In this document: piece by piece, positions 41,756 through 51,219 of the stretch
Position numbering within the stretch: the first letter of the stretch is position 1
How the letters are laid out: each line of letters starts with the position of its first letter
From: Jingyaoa shaoxingensis
GTDB lineage: Bacteria; Bacillota; Clostridia; Lachnospirales; Lachnospiraceae
Length of the DNA stretch: 64,000 nt
Direction: 5' to 3'
NCBI RefSeq assembly: GCF_014385005.1
Contig: NZ_JACRSZ010000015.1
Span: forward strand, 35,291-99,290
The notes under the pieces: generated by a model
What the model was told of the DNA's origin: nothing
The model's input: only the letters and a program-made list of their open reading frames with translations
Databases searched by the model: none
Position numbers and translations under genes: made by a program

Positions 41756-42577
41756 ATGGAACAGCAGCAGAATTGGAGAGGTAACTTTCAGACATTTCGT
41801 CAAGTGATACCTCAGATGGAAGAACTGCCTTTTCAGGCAAGAGAAGCAATCAATGTGCTTCGAGGAAACATCCAGCTCAGTGGATATGAACTGAGAACGA
41901 TCGCAGTGACCAGTGCCATGCCGAATGAAGGAAAGTCCTCTACGGCATTCCGTCTGGCAAAGAGTATGGCAGGACTGGGAACCAGAACCATTTATCTGGA
42001 CTGCGATATCCGTAACTCTGAAGTCATGGCCCGTTACCAGATCCAGCAGAGCGTCTGCGGACTGAGCGAATTCCTGTGTGGCCGGGTATCACTGAATGAT
42101 ATCATCTATCATACCGATGACCCATGCATGGATATGATCTTTACCGGAGCAGTAGCACCGAACCCAAGTGAGTTACTTTCCGGACCGTTATTTGTGCAGC
42201 TTCTGGAAGAACTGAAGAAGAATTACGAATATGTCATTGTAGATACACCGCCTGTATGCCCGGTTATCGACGGCGCACTGATCGCCAAGAAGTGTGATGG
42301 AACGGTACTGGTTGTAGAGTGTGGCAAGACAGAGAAGACCCTGGCAGTCAAGGCAACCAGACAGCTGGAGTATGCAGGGGTACGTATCCTGGGTGCGGTA
42401 CTGAACAAAGTAGGCGCAAGCAATAAGGGATATGGCTATGGTTATGGATATGGCTACGGTTACGGATATGGCTATGGAGAAGGCAATACGAAGAAAGCTG
42501 CCAAAGCGGCCAAGAAGCAGAACAAAGCTGCCCAGAAAGCCAATGCAAAAAGTGGAAGAGATAAGAAGAGAGCATAG
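41756..42577 (+). CDS. cpsD: Capsule BY-kinase (CpsD/CapB/YwqD-type tyrosine kinase)
   Basis: A 273-residue cytoplasmic tyrosine autokinase. Walker A is SAMPNEGKSSTAFRLAKSM near residues 56-74; Walker A' is RTIYLDCDIRNSEVM, and Walker B VIVDTPPVCPVIDG. The C terminus contains an uninterrupted run of eight Gly-Tyr dipeptides followed by a lysine/alanine-rich tail. The tyrosine cluster is the usual autophosphorylation target, and CpsB the opposing phosphatase; activation needs the Wzz-like protein encoded upstream. The perfect GY repeat is unusually regular. Confidence 0.94.
   Translation: MEQQQNWRGNFQTFRQVIPQMEELPFQAREAINVLRGNIQLSGYELRTIAVTSAMPNEGKSSTAFRLAKSMAGLGTRTIYLDCDIRNSEVMARYQIQQSVCGLSEFLCGRVSLNDIIYHTDDPCMDMIFTGAVAPNPSELLSGPLFVQLLEELKKNYEYVIVDTPPVCPVIDGALIAKKCDGTVLVVECGKTEKTLAVKATRQLEYAGVRILGAVLNKVGASNKGYGYGYGYGYGYGYGYGEGNTKKAAKAAKKQNKAAQKANAKSGRDKKRA
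42428..42475 (+). repeat. Gly-Tyr coding repeat in the kinase tail
   Basis: Eight GGN-TA(T/C) dipeptide units in tandem, arranged with an 18-base higher-order period (GGA TAT GGC TAY GGT TAY). Length may vary between strains by slippage in 6- or 18-base steps without changing the frame. Confidence 0.85.
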
Positions 42578-42579
42578 AT

Positions 42580-43479
42580 ATGAGTACACATCATCATAAA
42601 CATCATCACAGACACAGTATCTGGTACCGGATGCGCAGATGGGTACGTCATAACAAGGGACTGGCAGCCGGGAGCGCAGTGATTGTGGCGGTGGTAGCTG
42701 TCGGCGCAGGAACAGTGCTTTACCGGTCTTATCAGTCACAGTCCCAGATGCATGTGACGGCAGGCAATGCTGTGGATATGAAGGGCGGCTATCGTACCAG
42801 AACCTGGGATGGCAAAGAGTATCAGTACAATGCCCAGATTACCAACATCTTGTATGCGGAACTGGATTCCGAAGGTAAGCTGGAAGCAGAAGCCACTTAT
42901 GGCGGTAAAGCGAAGGCTGAGACACTTACCCTGTTTATTATGGATAAGAAGAATCAGAAGATCAATGTACTTACCCTGGACGGAGAGACTGTGGCACAGA
43001 TGCACCAGTATGACAGTACCGGCAAGGATATGGGAGTCAGTGAAGGCGTGCTGAAGGATGCCTACAGTTATGGAGACGGCGGCGAGGTCAGCTGTGAGAA
43101 TCTGGTGAATGCAGTAGAGACACTGCTTGGAGACATTACCATCAATGAATATGTGGTAGCCAACCGTTCTTCCAAGATAGAGATCCATGCACTTGCAGAT
43201 GGACTCATGGCATATATGGGAGAATTCGCAGATCTCATGCAGAAAGATCCGAATATGGCAGTTCAGGAAGAACAGATCATGCGGGACAACCTGCAGACCA
43301 GCATCACCAGGAACAAGTATCAGAGTCTGGCAGAGACCATGGACCAGACCTCAGAAGGTATTATGGATTATTATCAGCTGCAGGGAGAACGGCGCAGCTC
43401 AGGCACGGCCGAGATGTTCTATCCGGATGAACAGCAGCTGGAACAGATGATTATCAATTTGTTTTACGAAGAAGTATAG
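42580..43479 (+). CDS. Membrane-anchored protein of unknown function with His-rich N terminus
   Basis: A 299-residue protein I do not recognise. It opens with a His-rich cytoplasmic segment (MSTHHHKHHHRHS), followed by basic residues and one membrane helix (about 30-50: LAAGSAVIVAVVAVGAGTVL), then a hydrophilic external domain of about 240 residues with regularly spaced charged helices. It begins three bases after the kinase gene and is 19 bases from the LytR_C-type gene. Its position suggests a role in capsule export, attachment or kinase control; a LytR-CpsA-Psr transferase it is not, since the expected motifs are absent. Confidence 0.75.
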   Translation: MSTHHHKHHHRHSIWYRMRRWVRHNKGLAAGSAVIVAVVAVGAGTVLYRSYQSQSQMHVTAGNAVDMKGGYRTRTWDGKEYQYNAQITNILYAELDSEGKLEAEATYGGKAKAETLTLFIMDKKNQKINVLTLDGETVAQMHQYDSTGKDMGVSEGVLKDAYSYGDGGEVSCENLVNAVETLLGDITINEYVVANRSSKIEIHALADGLMAYMGEFADLMQKDPNMAVQEEQIMRDNLQTSITRNKYQSLAETMDQTSEGIMDYYQLQGERRSSGTAEMFYPDEQQLEQMIINLFYEEV

Positions 43480-43497
43480 TGTGGAAGGGAAGAGAAT

Positions 43498-44148
43498 ATG
43501 GCGAAAAATGATATTGGACCAAAGCGCAGCCCGTTCAGAGCATTTCTTTATATTCTGGCGGTAGTGGTTCTCCTTGGAGGAATCGGCTATCTGGTGAAAT
43601 ACACCAGACAGAAACAGACAGCATTCGAAGAACAGATCAAAGAACTTGGCGCAAAAGAGAATGGTGGTACAGAGAACAAAGACAGTCTGACAGAAGCCAG
43701 TGATGTGACACCGGAGACCAGTGCCTGGGATAAGGAAGTCAGCAATGGTGAGACAGAAAAAGCGTCTGAATCAGAGACAGATATCGCAGCAACTGAGACG
43801 GAAACGGAATCAGAGAGCGAAACAGAGACGGAAAACGAAGTACTCCTTTCAAGAAATATTCTGGTGCTGAACGGCAGCGGAAAAGATGGAATGGCATCAA
43901 AATGGCAGAAGGAATTGAAAAAAGAAGGCTATAAGAACGTAGAAGGCGCCAGCTTCCCAGGATCCGCTATCGAACAGACACGGATCTACGCAGAGAAGGA
44001 AGAAGATGTGGCAGATCTGAAGAAGCTGTTCCCGGAAGCAGAAGTAACAGCAGATGAATTCACTGCCAACATCACTATGGAAGACGGATCCGCACCAGGG
44101 GATGTGGATGTATATATTATTATCGGAAAGAACGACGCAGAAGAATAG
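43498..44148 (+). CDS. Membrane-anchored protein with C-terminal LytR_C-like domain
   Basis: A 216-residue protein: short cytoplasmic N terminus, one membrane helix (about 15-36, FLYILAVVVLLGGIGYL), an acidic Ser/Thr/Glu-rich linker (about 55-115, including TETETESESETETENE) and a C-terminal domain with ILVLNGSGKDGMASKWQKEL and a terminal DVDVYIIIGKN, the pattern of the LytR_C domain. Here it occurs without the LCP catalytic domain. The linker would span the wall. It may help position or attach polymer to peptidoglycan. Confidence 0.8.
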   Translation: MAKNDIGPKRSPFRAFLYILAVVVLLGGIGYLVKYTRQKQTAFEEQIKELGAKENGGTENKDSLTEASDVTPETSAWDKEVSNGETEKASESETDIAATETETESESETETENEVLLSRNILVLNGSGKDGMASKWQKELKKEGYKNVEGASFPGSAIEQTRIYAEKEEDVADLKKLFPEAEVTADEFTANITMEDGSAPGDVDVYIIIGKNDAEE

Positions 44149-44215
44149 ACAGCAGAGACGGACATAAAAATGACAAAGCAAAAACCTTCGCAACAGCGGA
44201 GGAGGAGAAGAGAAG

Positions 44216-45493
44216 ATGTATAAAAAAGAATCTACGGGATGGATAAAGCATGTGGACTTTATTATCTTAGATATGATCTGCTTACAGATTGCATTTGTGC
44301 TGGCATATGCGTTAAGGATTCATAAGCTTGATCTGTATGGGATCATTCTGTACCGGAATATGGCGATCTTCATTGAAGTGGCAAACATGCTGATCATGTT
44401 TGCACTTGGAACCATGAAGAATGTCCTGAAACGGGGACATTACCGGAATTTCGTCATGACGCTGCAGCAAGGTGTGATACTTGGAGCCATGTCTATCTTA
44501 TATCTGTTCATGATACAGGAAGGACAGCAGTATTCCAGAATGATCATGATATCGACTATCGTGATCTATATACTGCTCACCTATCTGGTAAGAGAACTAT
44601 GGAAATACAACATCAGAAAGAAGATGCAGGATGGAGGGAACCGTTCCTTACTGATGGTAGTATCAGAAGATGTGGCACATGCTACCGTAGAGAATATGAA
44701 GACAAATAACTACGCAAGATATACACTTGCAGGACTTGTCATTATCGACAAGGAAATGACAGGACAGTATATAGACGGCGTGGAAGTAGTTGCTGATGTG
44801 GAAAATGCAGCAGAATATGTCTGCAAGCAATGGATCGACGAAGTCCTGATTGTCACATCAGATGCAGTCCCATATCCAAAGGAACTGATCGAACAATTTA
44901 CAGAGACAGGGGTGACTGTACATCTGAATCTGGCAAAGATCCAGAATGTACCTGGTAAGAAGCAGTTTGTAGAGAAGATAGGAGATTATACCGTCCTAAC
45001 AACCAGTATCAATTATGCATCTACCAGAGAACTGATGTTGAAACGGCTGATGGATATCGTCGGTGGAATCGCAGGATGCCTGATCACCGGAATCCTGTTT
45101 CTGTTTGTGGCACCTGCCATCTACATAGCATCACCCGGACCGATCTTCTTTGCACAGGAACGTGTGGGGAAGAACGGAAAGCGATTCAAGATGTACAAGT
45201 TCCGAAGCATGTATCTGGATGCGGAAGAACGTAAAGCTGAACTAATGAAAGATAACAAACTGGGTGACGGAAAAATGTTCAAAATGGACTTTGACCCACG
45301 TGTGATCGGAAATAAGATCCTTCCGGACGGAACCCATAAGACCGGTATCGGTGACTTCATCAGACGGACGAGTATCGATGAATTTCCACAGTTTTTCAAT
45401 GTATTAAAAGGTGATATGTCGATTATAGGAGTCCGAGATATAATAGGGACAACCAGAGAAAACTCCAGTATTTATGCGGCATGTGTGGCTTAA
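44216..45493 (+). pseudogene. Undecaprenyl-phosphate sugar phosphotransferase, truncated at the C terminus
   Basis: A WbaP/PglC-type initiating transferase of 425 codons that matches the intact 483-codon gene at 46169 closely up to GDMSIIG near residue 404 and then diverges completely (VRDIIGTTREN and stop). The N-terminal four or five membrane helices and most of the catalytic domain (KMYKFRSMYLDAEERKAEL, RRTSIDEFPQFFNVLKGDMS) remain. The missing part contains RPxL and the conserved tail WQVSGRSD, so activity is doubtful. Base composition is like the preceding conserved genes, not the AT-rich cassette, so this looks like the resident copy cut during a cassette exchange. Confidence 0.8.
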
Positions 45494-45554
45494 GCGTTTT
45501 ATGATAATTCGATTTTTCATTGCTGCAGCAGGGTCACATTATAGCGGTTCATAG
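45447..45554 (+). pseudogene. Possible transposase remnant at the junction
   Basis: In the second frame at the breakpoint, GQPEKTPVFMRHVWLKRF and then a hydrophobic stretch ending AAAGSHYSGS reads openly for 35 codons. It is reminiscent of the C-terminal part of a transposase, but I cannot name a family and there are no inverted repeats to support it. Confidence 0.2.
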
Positions 45555-45757
45555 ATATTGGATGGCTCTTTGGATGCTCAGTTTGACCCAATCACAGAGC
45601 AATAAAAAAATCGAAAAGGAGAAAACTTGAGCCTGTTAGTCTGAAAAGAATGACAGGCTAAGGGACGTTAGTTGCAGATATGAACAATGAAAAACTAAAA
45701 AATTAAAATCCCCCAGAGTGTGTATGTGTGGGGGGGGGGTAAAGCGAGGTATGAAAA
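45555..45757. other. Junction gap with ten-G tract
   Basis: About 200 bases between the truncated and intact transferases without a recognisable gene. It carries a G10 run at 45730-45739. The GAGGAGAAAAC-like sequence near 45620 is followed by only a few codons. Confidence 0.45.
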
Positions 45758-46117
45758 ATGAAGCAGAAGCGGATCGCTGAGTGCAAATGCAATTCCCTAG
45801 CCCCTTATAGTGGGAAAGAAGCAAACGGAAAAATTGAATATGGCAAGAATCTGATGAAACATCGGAAAATCTATCTGGCAGTTTCTATAGGCTGTCTGCT
45901 TATGGCTGCTATCTATTATCAAATAGCATCACATTTCTTAATTAATCGAAATCCATTTTTTTATTGTGCTTTGCCTGCCCTGATAATTGGGTTATGTGCC
46001 GGGCATAGATTGTTTCTTAGTAGTATTGAATGTAATATACAAAGTTCTGTGAAGGACTGCGTATTTTCTTATAAAAAGTCTTTGTTCGTTGGTAAGTCAG
46101 AGGATTGTAGCAGTTAG
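45758..46117 (+). CDS. Small membrane protein of unknown function (tentative)
   Basis: A 119-codon ORF with two likely membrane helices (about 44-62, LAVSIGCLLMAAIYYQIAS, and 67-85, NPFFYCALPALIIGLCAGH) and a polar C terminus. GCGAGG lies about 14 bases before the ATG, with another short reading frame starting closer to it. No family is recognised. It starts 19 bases after the G10 run, in the AT-rich junction between the two transferase copies, and could be a fragment of a previous cassette. I consider it doubtful. Confidence 0.4.
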   Translation: MKQKRIAECKCNSLAPYSGKEANGKIEYGKNLMKHRKIYLAVSIGCLLMAAIYYQIASHFLINRNPFFYCALPALIIGLCAGHRLFLSSIECNIQSSVKDCVFSYKKSLFVGKSEDCSS

Positions 46118-46168
46118 TTGAAAACGAACGTAATGGGATCTGAAAAATGAGTAAAGGGGAAAGAAAGT

Positions 46169-47620
46169 ATGTATAGAAAAGATTCTACAGGATGGATAAA
46201 ACATGTGGATTTTATCATCTTGGACTTAATCTGCTTGCAGGTGGCGTTCGTTTTGGCGTATGCGTTAAGCGGATATGGAGCTAATCCATACCAGCTAATT
46301 CTTTACAGAAATATGGCTGTCTTTATGGAAGTAGCAGATTTGGTAGTACTGTTTGCGATGGGAACATTGAAAAACGTTTTGAAAAGAGGCTACTATAAAG
46401 ATTTTGTTGTAACAGCACAGCATGGAATAATTCTCGGAGCATGTTTATTGCTTTATCTGTTTATGCTTCAGGAAGGACAACAATATTCCAGACTGGCATT
46501 GGTACTGAATATCGTTATCTATATTCTACTTACTTATCTGGTACGAGAGCTGTGGAAACATTTGCTTAGAAAGAAAATGGAAGATGGTGAAAATCGTTCC
46601 TTACTTCTTGTTGTTTCAGCAGATGTAGTGAGTTCAGTAGTAGAGAGCATGAAAGAGCATAATTATGCCCGGTATAAGATTGCTGGAATTGCTGTCATAG
46701 ATAAAGAAATGACAGGAAAGTATATTGATGGTGTGAAAGTAGTTGCAAATATGGAAAATGCTGCTGAATATGTCTGCAAGGAATGGATTGATGAAGTTCT
46801 GATTGTGACATCCGGTGTAGTTCCATATCCAAAAGAACTGATCGAGCAGTTTACAGAAACCGGAGTAACCGTTCATCTGAATCTTGCAAAGGTACAAAGC
46901 GTGCCGGGGAAAAAACAGTTTGTAGAAAAAGTTGGAGATTATACAGTACTGACTACCAGTATTAACTATGCATCTACAAGAGATCTGATGCTGAAACGAT
47001 TGATGGATATTGCCGGAGGTTTGGTAGGATGCCTGATTACTGGAATCTTGTTTATATTTGTTGCTCCAGCAATTTACATAGCATCACCGGGACCGATTTT
47101 CTTTGCACAGGAACGTGTAGGAAAGAATGGAAAGAGATTCAAAATGTATAAGTTCCGAAGCATGTATATGGATGCAGAAGAACGTAAGGCTGAACTTATG
47201 AAAGATAACAAGCTGGGTGATGAAAAGATGTTCAAATTGGATTTTGACCCACGAGTTATTGGAAATAAGATTCTTCCAGATGGAACACATAAGACTGGTA
47301 TTGGGGATTTTATTAGAAGAACAAGCATTGACGAATTTCCGCAGTTTTTTAACGTGTTGAAAGGTGATATGTCAATAATTGGAACCAGGCCACCTTTGAT
47401 TTCGGAAACGAATTTTTATGAGCTGCACCATCGTGCAAGATTGGCAATTAAGCCAGGAATAACCGGTATGTGGCAGGTCAGCGGACGTAGTGACATTACT
47501 GATTTTGAAGAAGTGGTTCGTCTTGACAAAGAGTATATCACAAATTGGAACATTGGGCTAGATATAAAAATATTGCTTAAAACAGTAATGGTAGTTCTTA
47601 GAAAAGATGGATCTATGTGA
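46169..47620 (+). CDS. Undecaprenyl-phosphate sugar phosphotransferase (initiating transferase), intact
   Basis: A 483-residue polyprenyl glycosylphosphotransferase that starts repeat-unit assembly by moving a sugar-1-phosphate onto undecaprenyl phosphate. About four membrane helices fill the first 140 residues; a CoA-binding-like central domain follows, then a fifth helix (GGLVGCLITGILFIFVAPAI) and the catalytic domain with KFRSMYMDAEERKAEL, RRTSIDEFPQFFNVLKGDMS, GTRPPLISE and MWQVSGRSDITDFEEVVRLD. It is a close but AT-richer homologue of the truncated gene upstream and begins the variable cassette. Confidence 0.94.
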   Translation: MYRKDSTGWIKHVDFIILDLICLQVAFVLAYALSGYGANPYQLILYRNMAVFMEVADLVVLFAMGTLKNVLKRGYYKDFVVTAQHGIILGACLLLYLFMLQEGQQYSRLALVLNIVIYILLTYLVRELWKHLLRKKMEDGENRSLLLVVSADVVSSVVESMKEHNYARYKIAGIAVIDKEMTGKYIDGVKVVANMENAAEYVCKEWIDEVLIVTSGVVPYPKELIEQFTETGVTVHLNLAKVQSVPGKKQFVEKVGDYTVLTTSINYASTRDLMLKRLMDIAGGLVGCLITGILFIFVAPAIYIASPGPIFFAQERVGKNGKRFKMYKFRSMYMDAEERKAELMKDNKLGDEKMFKLDFDPRVIGNKILPDGTHKTGIGDFIRRTSIDEFPQFFNVLKGDMSIIGTRPPLISETNFYELHHRARLAIKPGITGMWQVSGRSDITDFEEVVRLDKEYITNWNIGLDIKILLKTVMVVLRKDGSM

Positions 47621-47708
47621 TGAAATGATTGTGGCTTGATTTCCGTAAATAGAATTTAAGCCACAGAAGGTAATAATAGATAAGTAATAAATATAATAAG
47701 AGGAAGTT

Positions 47709-48854
47709 ATGAATAAAAGGAAAATTAATACTTTTCCACTTAAAATTGCAGTTCTTGGACATAAGACAATTCCGAGTCGTCAAGGTGGAATTGAAATTGT
47801 CGTTGAAGAATTAACGGTTCGCATGGCAAAACTAGGACATAAGATAACAGTATATAACCGTAATGGACATCATGTAAGTGGTAAAGAATTTGATGAGAAG
47901 AAATTAAAAGAATATAAAGGTATCCGAATGAAATATGTACCAACGATAGATAAAAAAGGACTAGCAGCGATGAGTGCTTCATTTTTTGCAGCGGTAGCAG
48001 CAGCGTTTGGAAAATATGATGTGGTACATTTTCATGCAGAAGGACCATGTGCAATGTTATGGTTGCCAAAATTATTTGGAAAACGTTGTATCGCTACGAT
48101 TCATGGACTTGATCATCAAAGAGCAAAATGGGGCAAGTTAGCCAGCACATATATTATGCTTGGCGAAAAATGTGCTGTTAAATTTGCAGATGAAATTATT
48201 GTTCTCAGTGAGGGAGTACAAAATTATTTTAAAGAGACTTATGGACGTGATACAAAGTTTATCCCTAATGGTGTGAATCGTCCAGTTATTAGAAAGGCAG
48301 AACTTATTGACAAGAAATTTGGTTTAAAGAAAGATGATTATATTTTATTTTTAGGACGCCTTGTTCCGGAAAAAGGAATTACTTATCTGATTGAAGGCTT
48401 TAAGAACGTAAAAACAGATAAGAAGTTAGTCATTGCAGGGGGCAGTTCGGATACTGATGAATTTGCTAACCAGTTAAAAGAAATGGCAAAAGACGATGAC
48501 AGAATTATTTTTACCGGATTTGTTCAGGGACAGTTGTTAGATGAACTATACAGCAATGCTTATATTTATAGTTTACCAAGCGATTTAGAGGGAATGTCAT
48601 TAAGTCTTTTAGAAGCAATGAGTTATGGAAATTGTTGTTTGGTATCTGACATAGATGAATGTGCTTCTGTAGTGGAAGATAAGGCAATCATATTTAAAAA
48701 AAGTAATGTAGCAGATTTGCAGAGTAAGCTTCAAGAAGCATGTGAGGATGCACAACAGGTACAGAAATATAAAGATGAAGCAGCAGGTTATATTTGTGAA
48801 AAATATAATTGGGATGATGTTGTGGAGAGAACATTAGAATTGTATAGGAGATAA
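47709..48854 (+). CDS. GT4 family glycosyltransferase
   Basis: A 381-residue GT-B enzyme. The N-terminal acceptor domain starts KIAVLGHKTIPSRQGGIEIV with the glycine-rich loop, and HGLDHQRAKWGKLASTYI lies at the domain border. The C-terminal donor domain has ILFLGRLVPEKGITYLIEGF and the E-x7-E motif in DLEGMSLSLLEAMSYGNC. This variant occurs in capsule clusters, where members often add rhamnose or galactose as the second sugar. GAGGAAG precedes the ATG. It lies two bases upstream of the epimerase gene. Confidence 0.92.
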   Translation: MNKRKINTFPLKIAVLGHKTIPSRQGGIEIVVEELTVRMAKLGHKITVYNRNGHHVSGKEFDEKKLKEYKGIRMKYVPTIDKKGLAAMSASFFAAVAAAFGKYDVVHFHAEGPCAMLWLPKLFGKRCIATIHGLDHQRAKWGKLASTYIMLGEKCAVKFADEIIVLSEGVQNYFKETYGRDTKFIPNGVNRPVIRKAELIDKKFGLKKDDYILFLGRLVPEKGITYLIEGFKNVKTDKKLVIAGGSSDTDEFANQLKEMAKDDDRIIFTGFVQGQLLDELYSNAYIYSLPSDLEGMSLSLLEAMSYGNCCLVSDIDECASVVEDKAIIFKKSNVADLQSKLQEACEDAQQVQKYKDEAAGYICEKYNWDDVVERTLELYRR

Positions 48855-48855
48855 A

Positions 48856-49908
48856 ATGAGCAAAGAATTTATTGAATTGAAAAACAAGACGATTTTTATT
48901 ACAGGTGTAGCTGGATTTATTGGATCAAACTTGGCTGAAAGGTTATTAAAAGAAATAGAAGGAATAAAAATAGTTGGACTCGATAATATGAATGATTATT
49001 ATGATGTTCGTTTAAAAGAATATAGATTAGAAAAACTTTCATCTAGTAAGACATTTTCCTTTGTAAAAGGAAATTTGGCAGATAAGGAACTTATTAATTC
49101 GATTTTTGAGAAGTATACTCCTCAAGTGGTTGTGAATTTAGGGGCACAGGCAGGTGTGAGATATTCTATTACAAATCCAGACGCATATATAGAAGGTAAT
49201 TTGATTGGATTTTATAACATATTAGAGGGATGTAGACATTATCCGGTAGAACATTTGGTATATGCATCGAGTTCTTCAGTATATGGAAGTAATAAGAAAG
49301 TTCCGTATAGTACAGATGATAAAGTAGATAATCCAGTATCGTTATATGCGGCAACGAAAAAAAGCAATGAGTTGATGGCTCATGCATATTCAAAACTCTA
49401 TAATATTCCATCAACTGGTTTACGTTTCTTTACTGTTTATGGACCGGCAGGAAGACCCGATATGGCATACTTTGGATTCACAAATAAATTGTTAAATGGA
49501 GAAACTATTAAAATTTTTAATTATGGAAATTGTAAAAGAGATTTTACTTATGTTGAGGATATTGTGGAAGGCGTTGTACGGATAATGCAGGGGGCACCAG
49601 AGAAAAAGAACGGAGAAGATGGTTTGCCGATTCCGCCATATGCTGTTTACAATATTGGAAATAATCATCCAGAGAACTTATTAGATTTTGTACAAATTCT
49701 TCAGGAAGAATTAATTAGAGCAAGGGTTTTGCCAGAAGATTATGATTTTGAGTCACATAAAGAACTTGTTCCGATGCAGCCGGGAGATGTTCCTGTGACA
49801 TATGCTGATACGCAAGCATTGGAAAGGGACTATGGTTTTAAGCCATCGACAACTTTACGTGAAGGATTACGCAAGTTTGCAGAATGGTACAAAGAGTTTT
49901 ATATGTAA
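48856..49908 (+). CDS. NAD-dependent sugar epimerase, UDP-glucuronate 4-epimerase type
   Basis: A 350-residue short-chain dehydrogenase/reductase. The Rossmann motif FITGVAGFIGSNLAERLL opens the protein; VYASSSSVYGSNKKVPYS and the catalytic YAATKKSNE (YxxxK) are visible, followed by TGLRFFTVYGPAGRPDMAYF, the segment typical of UDP-glucuronate 4-epimerases. With the UDP-glucose dehydrogenase encoded next it would convert UDP-Glc to UDP-GlcA and then UDP-GalA, pointing to an acidic polysaccharide. Confidence 0.9.
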   Translation: MSKEFIELKNKTIFITGVAGFIGSNLAERLLKEIEGIKIVGLDNMNDYYDVRLKEYRLEKLSSSKTFSFVKGNLADKELINSIFEKYTPQVVVNLGAQAGVRYSITNPDAYIEGNLIGFYNILEGCRHYPVEHLVYASSSSVYGSNKKVPYSTDDKVDNPVSLYAATKKSNELMAHAYSKLYNIPSTGLRFFTVYGPAGRPDMAYFGFTNKLLNGETIKIFNYGNCKRDFTYVEDIVEGVVRIMQGAPEKKNGEDGLPIPPYAVYNIGNNHPENLLDFVQILQEELIRARVLPEDYDFESHKELVPMQPGDVPVTYADTQALERDYGFKPSTTLREGLRKFAEWYKEFYM

Positions 49909-49941
49909 ATATATTTTAAGAATAGGAAGAAGAGAGAAAAA

Positions 49942-51192
49942 ATGAGAGATTTTAATTCATTGAAAATTGCTGTGGCAGGGACAGGATATGTTGGATTATC
50001 TATTGCTACTTTATTGAGTCAGCATCATCAGGTGACAGCAGTAGATATTATTTCAGAAAAGGTAGAGTTAATTAACAATAAGAAATCTCCAATTCAGGAT
50101 GATTATATTGAAAAATATTTAGAAGAAAAAAATTTGAATTTAACAGCTACATTGGATGCAGAAGAAGCTTATAAGGATGCAGATTTTGTTGTTATTGCAG
50201 CTCCAACAAATTATGATAGCAAAAAGAATTTTTTTGATACTTCTGCAGTAGAAGCAGTTATAAAATTAGTCATTGAATATAATCCGGAAGCGATTATGGT
50301 TATTAAATCGACTATTCCTGTTGGATATACAACAAGTATTAGAGAAAAATTTCATTGTGATAATATTATTTTTAGTCCGGAATTTTTAAGAGAAAGTAAG
50401 GCGTTATACGACAATTTGTATCCAAGCCGAATTATTGTTGGAACAGATATTAATAATGCACGTTTAGTAAAAGCTGCACATACGTTTGCACAGCTCTTAC
50501 AGGAAGGTGCTATTAAAGAAGATATTGATACTTTATTTATGGGCTTTACAGAGGCAGAAGCAGTCAAATTGTTTGCAAATACATATTTGGCATTACGGGT
50601 TTCTTATTTCAATGAGTTAGATACTTATGCCGAAATGAAAGGTCTGAATACACAGCAGATTATTAATGGAGTATGTCTCGATCCTCGTATTGGAACACAT
50701 TATAATAATCCATCTTTTGGATATGGTGGATACTGTTTACCAAAAGATACAAAGCAGTTGCTTGCTAACTACGCAGATGTTCCTGAAAATCTTATTGAAG
50801 CAATTGTTGAGTCTAATAGAACGAGAAAGGATTTTATTGCTGATCGAGTATTGGAACTTGCTGGAGCATATGAAGCGAATGATGACTGGGATGAAAGCAA
50901 AGAAAAAGATGTTGTGGTAGGTGTATATCGTCTCACGATGAAGAGTAATAGTGATAATTTCCGTCAGAGTTCTATCCAGGGAGTCATGAAGAGAATTAAG
51001 GCAAAAGGTTCTACGGTTATTATTTATGAGCCTACACTGAAAGATGGAGAAACTTTCTTTGGAAGTAGAGTAGTTAATAATTTAGATGAGTTTAAGAAGC
51101 AGAGTCAGGCAATTATTGCTAATCGTTATGATAGTTGTTTGGATGATGTTAAAGACAAAGTATATACAAGAGATATTTTTCAAAGGGATTGA
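49942..51192 (+). CDS. ugd: UDP-glucose 6-dehydrogenase
   Basis: A 416-residue nucleotide-sugar dehydrogenase. The N-terminal NAD site is [28 protein letters not shown] and [20 protein letters not shown] are conserved substrate-binding segments; the catalytic Cys265 lies in [14 protein letters not shown]. The C-terminal domain with [12 protein letters not shown] and [16 protein letters not shown] completes the family layout. Product UDP-glucuronate feeds the epimerase encoded just upstream. Confidence 0.94.
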   Translation: MRDFNSLKIAVAGTGYVGLSIATLLSQHHQVTAVDIISEKVELINNKKSPIQDDYIEKYLEEKNLNLTATLDAEEAYKDADFVVIAAPTNYDSKKNFFDTSAVEAVIKLVIEYNPEAIMVIKSTIPVGYTTSIREKFHCDNIIFSPEFLRESKALYDNLYPSRIIVGTDINNARLVKAAHTFAQLLQEGAIKEDIDTLFMGFTEAEAVKLFANTYLALRVSYFNELDTYAEMKGLNTQQIINGVCLDPRIGTHYNNPSFGYGGYCLPKDTKQLLANYADVPENLIEAIVESNRTRKDFIADRVLELAGAYEANDDWDESKEKDVVVGVYRLTMKSNSDNFRQSSIQGVMKRIKAKGSTVIIYEPTLKDGETFFGSRVVNNLDEFKKQSQAIIANRYDSCLDDVKDKVYTRDIFQRD

Positions 51193-51219
51193 TGAATTTG
51201 AAAGTGAAAGGAGAAGACA

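Noticed and set aside
42428..42475. Tandem repeat as a CRISPR-like array
   Set aside because: The units are six bases, contiguous and coding; there are no spacers.
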